NCBI RefSeq assembly: GCF_030052815.1 | Contig: NC_079510.1 | Coordinates: 37,482,358 to 37,546,357, forward strand | DNA: 64,000 bases | Source: Hevea brasiliensis | Taxonomy: Eukaryota; Streptophyta; Magnoliopsida; Malpighiales; Euphorbiaceae | Reading direction: 5' to 3' | Shown: positions 11,201 through 21,716 of the stretch, in pieces | Position numbering within the stretch: position 1 is the first letter of the stretch | How the letters are laid out: each line of letters opens with the position of its first letter | Notes under the pieces: generated by a model | Told to the model about the DNA's origin: nothing | Databases searched by the model: none | The model's input: only the letters and a program-made list of their open reading frames with translations | Program-made: the position numbers and the translations under genes

Positions 11201-11338
11201 AAAGATCTTCACACTGAACATCACTGCAATAGGCTGGTGCTCCCTGGCGCTGCAGGGCTGATTCCAGAAAGGATAGTATGCTCAGAATGCGGCCGCGTCA
11301 TGGAGAGGTTCATTATGTATCAGTGCTGCGATGAATAA
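8226..11338 (+). CDS. SEO: Sieve element occlusion (SEO / P-protein) gene, 7 exons, 711 aa
   Basis: Exons are 8226-8438, 8516-8626, 9074-9522, 9606-9715, 9818-9960, 10084-10575 and 10721-11338. Every intron is GT-AG, phases 0,0,2,1,0,0 agree, and the joined frame is open for 711 codons, the usual family length. SEO proteins assemble into P-protein filaments in phloem sieve elements and can plug sieve plates after wounding. Family features seen are the N-terminal SEO region (FDAKPLLQLVEDIFNRA; AMNYGEFWLV; EAWELSSLTHK), the central thioredoxin-like strand (KNVLLLISDLDI, from about residue 350) and the C-terminal part (YICLYGGEDMDWIRKF; Cys cluster C693-S-E-C696 and C708-C709). There is no transmembrane segment. 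Not an isolated decayed copy: no stop or frameshift is present. Which SEO subgroup it belongs to was not determined. Confidence 0.93.
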
Positions 11339-12461
11339 ACAGCGATGAAGGTCATGAGAGGCTACGTATTATACTATATAAATCAATCCAGTGGTAAATA
11401 AGAAGCAGCCTGGCCGCATTTACGAGGGGCAGCAGGTTTGCTATATTATATGATGAAGACCATTTCCTTGAGAAAATGTTCGCTATGTAATGGTTATCAT
11501 TACCATTTTTTTTTCTTTTCACTATGATGTTTTTTTTGTTCTCTTCGTTAAGATAGTATGATGTAATAGTATGCTCAGAATGCGGCCCCCTCATTGCAAG
11601 AATTATTTATTATTTTATTTAATTATATTATTTAATATTTTTATATTTAATATTTTCAAAATCATACTATCTTATTAAATATAGTAAATATAAGTTAAAT
11701 ATTATTAAAATTTTAAATAATTATATATTTTTAAGTCAAATTAAATTTTAGTCTTTAAATGATTATTAATTATTTTAAATATTATTTTATTATTATGTAA
11801 TAATATAATATATTACAGTATAAATATAATTAAAAACATCATATATAATTTAAAAGTATATATCCATAACACAAATATAATGATTTATTAATATTGCAGT
11901 AAAGCACTAATTCTATTTTATTTTAATTGGCTAATAAAAAATTAAATTGATCAATATATTTTAATTAATTTCAATTAATAAAATTCTAAAATAGGAATTC
12001 TAATAGAATTTCAAAGTAGAATTTATGATAATTGAGTAGGTTTATTTATTGTTATTTTTTAATTTATAATACATATTATAGATGATGAATATTAAAAATG
12101 TATTAAAATTTTTTAAAAAAGAAAATTATATTTCAATAATACATTTATTTATTTATTTTAATGGTAAAAGTAAAATATATACATATCCAACTATCAAAAT
12201 ATTTATGTTTTATGTATGCTTATATTTCAAAAGATTAGTGTAGCAATTTTTGTTAATAATTCTTTTTTCTCATAATTGGTCCACATGTGTATAAGTTGAA
12301 ATAAATTTTAACTTAAATTTATAATTTTATTTATAAGATAATGTAAATCAATTATTAAGAAATGTTATGACATTCAAAAGAAAATATTTATAGCATTTTC
12401 AAAAAAAAAAAAAATTTACAGTATTCTCAATAAAGTGTTTATGGCATTCTTTTTTTCATTT
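11339..12461. other. SEO 3' flank, AT-rich, no gene
   Basis: Just after the stop are AATAAA-like signals (11333-11338 overlapping the stop). At 11566-11587 a 22-base segment repeats coding bases 11273-11294 exactly (ATAGTATGCTCAGAATGCGG...), with weaker similarity continuing about 20 bases. The remainder is extremely AT-rich with homopolymer runs and no supported ORF. It ends at the Sire1 LTR. Confidence 0.6.
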
Positions 12462-13098
12462 TGTAGGCCCTGTAAGCTATAATGAGCTTGATTTTGATGA
12501 TAACAAAATTTAATGAAATATACATTAACCCTTTGTGCATAAGTATTTGAAGTGATTTTATAGGTCATGATATGCAAAGACATTGATGGAAGAACTATTC
12601 TATTGACATGGTTAATATAAAAGGAGATTATCATCTTGTATAACACAAGACGAATCAAAGTCCATGAATAAATAGGATAGAAATTAATGTTCTTAGGTCT
12701 ATTGTACAAGATTGGAGATATTATGCTATTTAAGACCTAAAATCAATTTTATTTTTAGATTCAAGAGTTTAGAAAGTGTTTTTATATCATTTCTAAGGTT
12801 TTTGAATGGTCAAAAATTTTTTTACAACTTTCCTTCAAAAACTCAAAATTTTAAAATTTAAGTTTGACATTAGCAAAATTAGTTAACCCGTTGTGAAAAT
12901 TAATTAACTAGTTTTGTTGTCTAAAATTCTCTGTCTTACAAAACTAGTTAACCGGTAAAAATTTTAGTTAACTATTTTCATTATCTGACCTGACACAACT
13001 CTACTGCACGACTTTCAAAGAAATAAGGACTAGTTTTTTGAAAATTAAAGAGCCGTTAGACACACTTTTCAGCAAACATTTTTAACAATGAAAAGCAC

Positions 13099-13108
13099 TT
13101 ATAAAAGG
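13099..13108 (+). promoter_or_regulatory. TATA box in Sire1 5' LTR
   Basis: TTATAAAAGG lies about 640 bases into the LTR, a plausible core promoter for element transcription. Sire2 has TATAAATA at a comparable LTR position (59183). Confidence 0.5.
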
Positions 13109-13318
13109 CATCATTTACTACAATTTTACCTAATGAAAGTGCTCTTATTCATCGTGAATTTATTGTGGCATTTTTAAAGCTTTCATTCAAATACTCTTGA
13201 GCTTGAGTGTCAAATCTTCTCTCTCAATCTTTTAGCATTAAATTATGTATCTGAGAGTTATTGAGAGTGATTCATCTACTCCAAAATCTATTTAAGGTTG
13301 TGTAAGTGTGAGGACACA

Positions 13319-13380
13319 CTTGTGGAAGGTTTTCAAGTACCTTATGAAGCTTGTGGGAGGTTTTCAAGTCCCTTGTGAAG
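13319..13380 (+). repeat. 31-bp direct repeat in Sire1 LTR
   Basis: Two adjacent copies start CTTGTGG(A/G)AGGTTTTCAAGT at 13319 and 13350, and a third partial CTTGT start follows at 13381. Sirevirus LTRs are known for short CAAGTG/CACTTG-type repeats around the promoter; this is consistent with that. Confidence 0.75.
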
Positions 13381-13919
13381 CTTGTAGTGTTTTGTGGGAA
13401 GCAAAGACATTGTAAAGGTTCTCAAGCATCTGGGAAGCTTACTGAGATTGTAAAGGCTTTGAATCTTGCCTGTTGAAAAGATCAAATAGTAGAGTGACTC
13501 TCAAAGTGAAACTTTGAAAAGAGTGGATGTCGGCTAAGCGAACTGAACCACTATAAACATTTTGTTTGATTCTCTTCTTCCCTTAACTCTTTAATTTTCA
13601 GCATTTTGATTCTCTGATTATATATTGAATGTGTTGAGAATTTGTTTTATTGAGTTAAAACAAAGCTTGAATAATCAAACCTGCAAACTCTAATTTTTAT
13701 ATGAGAAGATACACTTGATATTAATTAATTATTTTGATTATGAGCTACTATTTGTACATAATTTGTTTGATCACTTGAATTACATTTTAGAAACAGTGTT
13801 ATACACATACATAGAAATGCAAAGCCACAATTTTTCATTAAGTCTTGAGCAAGGACTAAAAAATTGCCTAAAGTGTCCAATTCACCCCTCTCTTAGTCAC
13901 TTTCTTTGGGACAACAAAT

Positions 13920-13931
13920 TGGTATTAGAGC
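13920..13931 (+). other. Primer binding site of Sire1
   Basis: TGGTATTAGAGC is one base different from the plant initiator tRNA-Met PBS and starts 4 bases after the LTR end. Confidence 0.85.
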
Positions 13932-13976
13932 CCGTCTCTCTTGCTTGAGGTTTAAACACCTTAGAGAGATCCTATA

Positions 13977-14894
13977 ATGGCTGGCACATCTAACACACCT
14001 GGTATCCCTGCACCTTTAGCTGAAGGACACTCCATCACTAGACCACCTTTGTTTAATGGTTTTAATTATTCTTTCTGGAAAGTTAGGATGAGAAATTTTA
14101 TTCAATCTGTTGATATTAAAGCATGGCAAAGAATTGTTAAAGGTCCTGAAATTCCATTAGAATTGCATGCTGATGGTTATAGAGAAAAACTAGAAGATGA
14201 ATATAATGAACTTGATTGGAAGAAAGTTTCTTCAAATGCTAAAGCTTTAAACATTTTTCATTGTGCACTTGATGCAACTGAGTATAATCATATTTTAGGT
14301 TATACATTTGTAAAAGAAGTGTGGGATAAACTTGAAGTCACATATGAAGGGACTAATCAAGTGAAGGAATCAAAAGCCAATAGGCTTGTTCGAAAATATG
14401 AACTATTTGAGATGAAACCTAGAGAAACCATTTCAGAACTGAGCACAAGATTTACTGATTTGGTGAATGTTCTCAAAGCTCTTGACAAAGAATTTACTAA
14501 AGAAGAATTAGTCAAGAAAGTCTTAAGGTCACTACGTAAATCATGGGAAACAAAAGTGACAGTGATATTTGACACCAAAGACTTCTCCAAATTCACTTAT
14601 GATGAGCTGATTGGTTCTCTTATTGCTCATGAAATGCTTTATGACAAGAGCAAGAGTAATGTAGATGGTGAAAAGAAAAAGAGAGGAATTGTCTTGAAGT
14701 CAAGCCAAGAGGATGAATTAAGGAAAACTATAGCTTTTAAGGCTGCCTCAAGTGACAGCTTCAATAGTTCAAGTGATGAAGATGATATTGCCATGATTAC
14801 AAGAAGATTCATGAAAGCTTTCAAAAAGGGAGGTTCAAAATATAAGAAATTCCTAAAAAGGTATTCTCCCAAAGGTGAAACAAGCAAGAATTAA
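13977..14894 (+). CDS. Sire1 Gag N-terminal part (305 aa, truncated by stop)
   Basis: This is a copia Gag: RPPLFNGFNYSFWKVRM near the N-terminus is the typical start of the UBN2/gag-polypeptide domain, and the helical capsid-like region continues to about residue 230. An in-frame TAA at 14892 ends the frame directly before the zinc knuckle. The knuckle (14907-14948, same frame) reads C-X2-C-X4-H-X4-Y: its last Cys is mutated to Tyr. The ATG at 13977 lies 46 bases after the PBS and fits the family start. Confidence 0.85.
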   Translation: MAGTSNTPGIPAPLAEGHSITRPPLFNGFNYSFWKVRMRNFIQSVDIKAWQRIVKGPEIPLELHADGYREKLEDEYNELDWKKVSSNAKALNIFHCALDATEYNHILGYTFVKEVWDKLEVTYEGTNQVKESKANRLVRKYELFEMKPRETISELSTRFTDLVNVLKALDKEFTKEELVKKVLRSLRKSWETKVTVIFDTKDFSKFTYDELIGSLIAHEMLYDKSKSNVDGEKKKRGIVLKSSQEDELRKTIAFKAASSDSFNSSSDEDDIAMITRRFMKAFKKGGSKYKKFLKRYSPKGETSKN

Positions 14895-17800
14895 AGTGAG
14901 ATTAAATGCTTTGAATGCAATAAACCTAGCCACATCAAGCCAAATTATCCTAAACTGAAAAAGAAGAATTCAAAGGACAAGAGCAAGAAAGCCTTTGTTA
15001 CTGGTTGGAAGGACAGTTAAGACTCCTCAAGTGACAATTCTAGTGACAAGGAGGTTGCACACATTTGTCTTATGGCTTTGGAAAAGGATAACCCACAAAA
15101 CTCTCAACAAAGAGAAATCAGCACTAAGGTAAATAATTCTGACTCTCTTAGTATTGAAGATTATAAAGATGCATTTGCCAAATTGTATGAAGAATACAAA
15201 GTTTATAAGAAAAGATGTTTTATTTTAAACAAAGAAATTGCTTCCTTAAGATCAGAAAATGATTCTATGAGCATTATTGTGCAAGAAAATAAGTTTTATA
15301 AAAATCAAATGCTCTTGTTTGATAAGTTGAATAAGGAGTTAGAGGATTCAAAAACTGCTTGTGAAAAACTCATTGAGAAAAATAGGATTTTAGAAACCAA
15401 GGTGGAATCTTTGATAAATGATTTAGCTTTCACAAATGGCACACAAATCCTTGATACTTTACTTGGTTCTCAAAGATTATAAAATAAAAAATCTGGTCTT
15501 GGTTATGATGGATTCATGCACTATGGAAAATACAAAAATTTCTTTGTGAAAGCTTCATCTCATTCATTACCAAATGTTATTTGCTTATTATAACCAAAAT
15601 GGTCATATGGTTAGTCATTGTCCTATAAGGAAAGGTTCCTCAAAAGTAAAAAGGATATGGGTACCTAAAGGAACAATTCCTAATGTCTCTAACCCCCAAG
15701 GACCCAAACTTGCTTGGGTACCTAAGAAATAGTCAATTAATTTCAGGTATGTCTTAGAAGTAAGCAAGAATATGAACAATGGTATGTTAATAGTGCTTGC
15801 TCAAGATACATGACTGGAGACAAAGAAAAATTCTCAAACCTTACCTTGAAAAGTGGTGGACATGTGAGATTTGGTGACAAAGGCAAAACTTACATCATTG
15901 GAAGTGGCTCTATTGGGAAGAATCCAAACATAAAGGATGTTGCACTAGTTGAAGGTTTGAAATTCAATGTTCTTAGTGTAAGTCAACTATGTGATAAAGG
16001 TTGCAAAGTTATTTTTAATTCTACACATTGTGAGATTAGAAGTTTGCATGATGATCGTACATTATTCATTGCACCTAGAAGTGAAAATGTATATTTGCTA
16101 GATTTCAATGTTATTGAAAATGGAAATGAAAAATGTCTTGTATCTCTTGAAGAAGATAGTTGGTTGTGGCATAGAAGACTTGGTCATGCTAGCATGCATG
16201 TAATGTCAAAACTTTTAAGATATGATATTGTTAAAGGTTTGCCAAAAATTAACTTTGAAAAAGATCATGTTTGCAAGCCTTGTTCTCTTGGGAAACAAAC
16301 CAAAGTTTCTTTCAAATAAAAAAATGTTTTTTCAACATCTAGACCTCTTGATTTTATTACATCTTGATTTGTTTGATCCTATTACACCTATAAGTCTTGG
16401 TGGTAAAGCATATACTTTGGTCATAGTAGATGATTACACTAGGTATACATAGACATATTTTCTTACACATAAGTTACATCTTTTTGTAAGAAAGTACAAA
16501 GTGAAAAAGGCTTACGCATTTCCTCCATTAGAAGTGATCATGGAAGAGAGTTTAAAAACCAATCTTTTGATGAATTTTGTTCAAATAATGACATTTTTCA
16601 TAACTTTTCAACTCTTAGAATCCCACAACAAAATGGAGTTGTAGAGAGGAAAAATAGAACTTTACAAGAAATGGCAAGAATAATGCTTAGTAAACACAAT
16701 CTTCCAAAATATTTTTGGGCTGAAGCCATAAACACTGCTTGTTATATCTTGAATAGAGCAATGATTAGGCCAATATTAAAGAAAACCTCTTATGAGTTAT
16801 GGAAAGGAAGGAAGCCTAACATTTCTTACTTTCGTGCGTTTGGTTGGAAGTGTTACATTTTGAATAACAAGAAGAATAATCTTAAAAAGTTTGATGTAAA
16901 ATCAGATGAAGGTATTTTTCTAGGATATTCAATGCAAAGCAAAACCTATAGAGTCTTTAATAGGAGAACTTTGTTAGTTGAGGAAACCATTCATGTTGTA
17001 TTTGATGAAACTAACAACTTCTTGGAAAGAAAGATTGTTTGTGATGATGATGAACTAGGTAAAATTAAAAAAAAAAAAAAAGGGATGAGACTCAAAAGCA
17101 ACAAAGTCAATCTATTGAGCCCCAAAGTGCAATTGGGAATGATGTTGTCAATGAAAATGCTAATTAGAAAGATCAAGAAGGTGATCAAGAAGTATTGCCC
17201 AATATTGAAGAACTCCAAATTGATGAACTATATCATGATGACCTACCTCAAGAATGGAGATATCATAGAGATCACCCAAAGGATGACATAATTGATAGCC
17301 CTTCACAAAAGATGATGACGAGAGCTCAACTTCGAAAATACTTTGGTAATGTTGCATTTATTTCTCAACTTGAACCAAAGTCTTATGATGAAGCTCAAAG
17401 TGATGAGAGTTGGATTCTTGCTATGCAAGAAGAACTCAATCAATTTGAGAGAAATAAAGTATGGAAACTTGTTCCTAGGCCTAGAAATCATTCTATCATT
17501 GGCACTAAGTGGGTTTTTAGGAACAAGATGGATGATAAAGAGCATGTTATTAGAAATAAGGCTAGATTAGTAGCTCAAGGATATAATCAAGAGGAATGTA
17601 TTGATTGTGATGAAACTTTTGCTCCGGTTGTTAGAATTGAAGCTATTAGAATATTGTGTGCATTTGAATGTTATAAAAATTTTATGTTATATCAAATGGA
17701 TGTTAAGAGTGCATTCTTGAATGGTTATATTGATGAAGAAGTTTATGTTAAACAAACACCAGGTTTTGAAAACTATGAATTTCCTAATCATGTGAATAAA

Positions 17801-18901
17801 CTCTCTAAGGCCTTAAATGGATTAAAGCAAGCCCCTAGAGCTTGGTATGAAAGGCTTAGTAAGTTTCTTTTAGATAATGGTTTTCAAAGAGGAAAAGTAG
17901 ACAACGCACTCTTCACAAAAACACATAAACATGATATGCTTATTGTTCAAATTTATGTTGATGACATTATTTTTGGTGCTACTAATGCTTCTCTATGCAA
18001 AAGCTTCTCTAAGATGATGCAAAATGAATTTAAGATGAGCATGATGGGTGAACTTACCTTTTTCCTTGGACTACAAATTAAGCAACTCAATGGTGGCATC
18101 TTCATTAATTAATCCAAGTACATCAAAGATATGCTAAAGAAATTCAAGATGGATGATTTGAAGAGTATTGGAACTCCTATGAGCTCCACCATCAAGTTAG
18201 AAAAGGATGAAAAAGGTAAAGATGTTGATCAAAAGCTATTTAGAGGTATGATTGGCTCACTTTTATATTTAACTGCATCTAGACCCGATATTCATTTTAG
18301 TGTGTGTTTGAGTGCTCGGTTTCAATCATGTCCCAAAGAATCTCATCTAATTATTGTTAAAAGGATTTTCAAATACCTCATTGGCACACACTTAAATGGT
18401 TTATGGTATCCTAAATGTGACACATTTGATATAGTTGGATATAGTGATTCTAACTTTGCTGGAAGTAGATTGGATAGAAAGAGTACTTCAGGTACTTGCT
18501 AATTCCTTGGTCATGCCTTAGTGTCTTGGCATAGTAAGAAACAAACTTCTGTAGCTCTTTCTACTACTGAAGCAGAATACATTACTGCAGGAAGTTGTAT
18601 TGCTCAAATTCTATGGATGAAGCAATAATTAGAAGATTTTGGTATAAAGGTTGATCATGTTCCTATAAGGTGTGATAACACTAGTGCCATCAACCTAACT
18701 GAAAATCTAGTCTAACACTCTACATCAAAGAATATAGAAATTAGACATCACTTTATTAGAGATCTTTTTCAAAATGGTGATATTGAGTTAGAGTTTATTC
18801 CTACAGAACAACAACTTGCAGACATTTTTACAAAACCCCTAAATGAAGAAAATTTTTGTAGGATTAGAAGGGAACTTGGCATGAGTGAAGCTATTGAATG
18901 A
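14895..18901 (+). pseudogene. Sire1 Gag C-terminus and Pol (PR-INT-RT-RNase H), broken
   Basis: In order: mutated first zinc knuckle; a coiled-coil stretch (15072-15482); a decayed second knuckle (~15570-15640); protease near 15786-15830, where the expected DSG motif reads NSA, removing the catalytic Asp; GAG-pre-integrase HRRLGHAS (~16170); a stop at 16317; and the integrase core with a frameshift near 16350 and further stops. Then come IN C-terminus (16671-17100), RT with YVDD (17957-17968, frame 17195-18112), and RNase H with DRKSTSGTC (~18470). It ends ADIFTKPLNEENF...AIE at 18901. Multiple stops and at least two frameshifts make it non-functional. Confidence 0.9.
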
Positions 18902-19482
18902 TATTTGCTGCTTTTGATATGAATTTGGTGCATAATTTGGTTAAATATGTTATTAGTGCTATATTCTGCGTATATGTGTTTTTAGTTAATTACTTTCTCA
19001 CTGCAGTTGTCTAGTTTTATACCTGCATAATATTTAGCCAACTAGGTTTCAAAATTAATTAACTAATTTTGCTTCTGTGTACATTTGAGAAAATGCGCCT
19101 GTTTTAAAATTATTTTCTTTCTAATGGGTATTTTCGCTCTCTTTACAATTTATTTTGATAAATATACCCCTAAGCACAGTTAAGCTCTTTTTATGTCTTT
19201 AAAGGGTAAAATTGAATTTTGGCAAAAAGAGATTCTCGGTTCTCCATGATAAACTGACACAGTTTCAAAATTTGAAATTTTTCAGTAACTGCTACATATC
19301 ACTTCAATCAATCTCTCAAAAGTTCCTCATTCCCTGCTACAAATTGATTCTCCACTCTTTTAAAAACCTAAATTTCTCTCAAAAATAGAAACCAATAATT
19401 CTCCTTCTCAACATTCATAACGGTAAAATCTCGTTCTTCCTTAAGTCACTACTTCTCTCTCTTTGAAATTTTCCAAAAATCG
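18902..19482 (+). other. Sire1 spacer between Pol and ORF3
   Basis: This is AT-rich non-coding DNA with no ORF of note. The last ~150 bases before ORF3 are C/T-rich (TCTCTC runs near 19375 and 19450), like a plant 5' leader, which could suit a subgenomic ORF3 transcript. No splice sites were demonstrated. Confidence 0.5.
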
Positions 19483-21437
19483 ATGGCAGGAGTAAAACAA
19501 GTGGCTATCAAACCTCAAAAATTCATGGGTGATGCTATGAAAGCCGCTGGTAGATCCGAAAAGGAAAGAGAAAAAGAAACTGAAGTTGAGAACAGTGATG
19601 AAGAAATAGAGACAGTGGCAGAACGAGCAAGGTAAAGAAAAGGAAAGGGTATTGCTGAGTCAGAGCCTTCCAAGAAAAAGAGGAAAATGGAGAAGGCCCC
19701 TGCTTCGAATCCCTTTGTGCAACAGAATATTTTCGAGCCAAGTTACATTAAATGGGATTCATTTTCTGATTTGCCTTATGAATTTGAAGATTTATTTACT
19801 TTTCAAGGCTGGATGGAATTTTCTGAGTTGAATGAATATTATTATCCTTATTTAATTCAAGAATTTTATAGAAGTATAAAAGAAGTTGTTAAAGGAGAAA
19901 GTTTTAGTGTGAAAGTTAAGAAGAAAAGTCAAATTGTTGATGTTGATTTCTTAGCCTCTGTTTTGAACCTACCGAATAATGGAAATAGGATTGGAACCTT
20001 CAAAGATACTAGGAAGCTTGAAGGATATATGATGAGAAGGCATTTCAACTGTCAATTTTTTCAGAGGGTACACCCGAAAATGAAATGACCAATATCAGTT
20101 TAGTGCCTCAAAATTTTAGGACTCTACAATCCTTCATTCAATATTTGCTCAATCCTAGAAGTGGTAGTCATTCATATGCAAATAGCCTTGATTTATGCAT
20201 TATGTGGCACTTGGTTAACAAAATCAGATTCAATTTGCCATTTTTTATTTTCAAAGTGATTGTTAAGTCTGGTAAGCATAGAAGGTTACTATATACTATG
20301 CCTTTGACTCTTGTATTTCAAGCTATGGGAGTTGACTTGAGCAAAGAAAAAAAGTTTAGCAATCCTATCCCCATTAAAGAGATATTCAAGGCTGATGATG
20401 GTAGGAAAAAGAGTAAGAAAGAAGAGAAAAAGCAAGAAGAAGAGACTGAGATTGAGATTGAATCTGAATTAGAATCAAACTCTGAAACAGAATCAAATAT
20501 CCCAATAAGCAAGTTGAAAGAGAGAAGTTCTAAGATAGATGAAGGGGAAAGCTCTAAGAAGAAAGAGAAAATGAATGAAAATGTCAGATTTTGTAAAAAT
20601 AAATAAAGCAAATCTGGAAATGATGAAGGAAATCAAAGAAATGAGTGGACTGAGCTTGAGCATTTTAGAAAGATCTCATGAATTGCAGAAGGGAATTATG
20701 GCTGAGCAAAATGCAAAGATGGATATGTTGACTAATAGATTAGATAGACAAGAATGGTTCATGAAGAAAATGGCTCAAATGTTGTTTGGTGAATCTTTTG
20801 GGAAGTTTGGAGATTTTGGAAGCTACCACTGGGTACTACTGGTCCTAGCAATGCAAAGGCTACTGGACCAAGTGGAGTGAAAATTTCTAAAGTAGAAGAA
20901 GAAGAAGTAGAGGAGCATGTGGAAACCGTTGAAAAGGAAAAAGAAGAAAGTAAGCTAGCTGAGGTTGAAGAAGTAGATTAAAATGATGAGAAGGAAGAAA
21001 CTGCAGAAGAGAAATCAGAAGCAGAATGAGGATAGGAAAAAGAAAAATCAAGAGAATCCTGCTCATCTCATACTAAAAGGAACAACAGCAGTGAGAATGG
21101 GAAAAGTGGAAGTAGAAATGGTTCACGACAAGAAGAGGAGAATGAAGATGCTGACAATAAGGAAGAAGAGCAGTCACAAGACCCATCCTCTGATCAACCA
21201 AACCCTGTTCCTACTAGCTCTCAACCAGTACCTGAATCAACCATCTTTTTACCTATGCAATATGGCCCTAGAAGAACCAAAGCACAAGCCAGAAAATTAG
21301 TTCTACCCATTCCTCCAAAAATCTAAGTAACCATACCTAAAAAATACCCTCCAAAGAAGAAGAAACAAGCCAAACCTATTGATCCTACTCACTTTAGGAG
21401 AAGTGGCAGGATCCTTAGTAGCAAAGATAAACCTTGA
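19483..21437 (+). pseudogene. Sire1 ORF3 (post-pol accessory or 'env-like' ORF), broken
   Basis: The start ATG at 19483 shares frame with the open stretch 19687-20088; one stop lies between (~19633). The N-terminus is charged with an NLS-like PSKKKRKME. A globular part follows (LPYEFEDLFTFQGWMEF; LNLPNNGNRI), then after a frameshift at ~20085 LLNPRSGSHSYANSLDLCI and an acidic Glu/Ser-rich stretch. A coiled-coil stretch lies near 20600-20800, then an acidic tail and a Lys/Arg-rich C-terminus ending in RRSGRILSSK. This family is annotated in plants as a 'putative plant transposon protein' and occupies the env-like position of Sireviruses. No signal peptide or transmembrane segment is visible. 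Confidence 0.7.
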
Positions 21438-21716
21438 GATTTTTGAGATATGATTTATGACTTTTAAAATTGTGTCTTTTTGTCTATTTTTCATAAAGGG
21501 GAGAAAATAGGATAAAATAGGAGAATATCTATCTTTTTGTTGAAGTCAAAAAGGGGGAGAAATTAGGAGAAGATAGAAAAATGTTTTAACTGACAGAATA
21601 TTTTTAGTTAACTAGGTACATTTTCAGTTAACTAATTTTGTTCAGTATTTGTATGGTTCATTTTCTGATATAGATATTTTGAACTTATTTTGAAAAGTTA
21701 TTGAAGTTATGATGAT
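21438..21716 (+). other. Sire1 multiple polypurine-tract zone, first part
   Basis: Purine tracts ATAAAGGGGAGAAAA (~21493) and AAAAAGGGGGAGAAA (~21548) resemble the true PPT at 35606. The zone continues after element A at 33613-33743 (TTAGGGGGAGC at 33730) and after F at 35449-35619 (ATAGGGGGAGC at ~35498). Multiple PPTs upstream of the 3' LTR are a described hallmark of Sireviruses. Confidence 0.75.

Larger units (their letters stand above)
12462..13916 (+). repeat. 5' LTR of Sire1 (1455 bp)
   Basis: It begins TGTAGGCCCTGTAAGC and ends GGGACAACA, three bases before the PBS. The first ~500 bases are repeated at 35620-36117 with scattered differences. It contains a TATA box and a 31-bp direct repeat. 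Confidence 0.9.
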
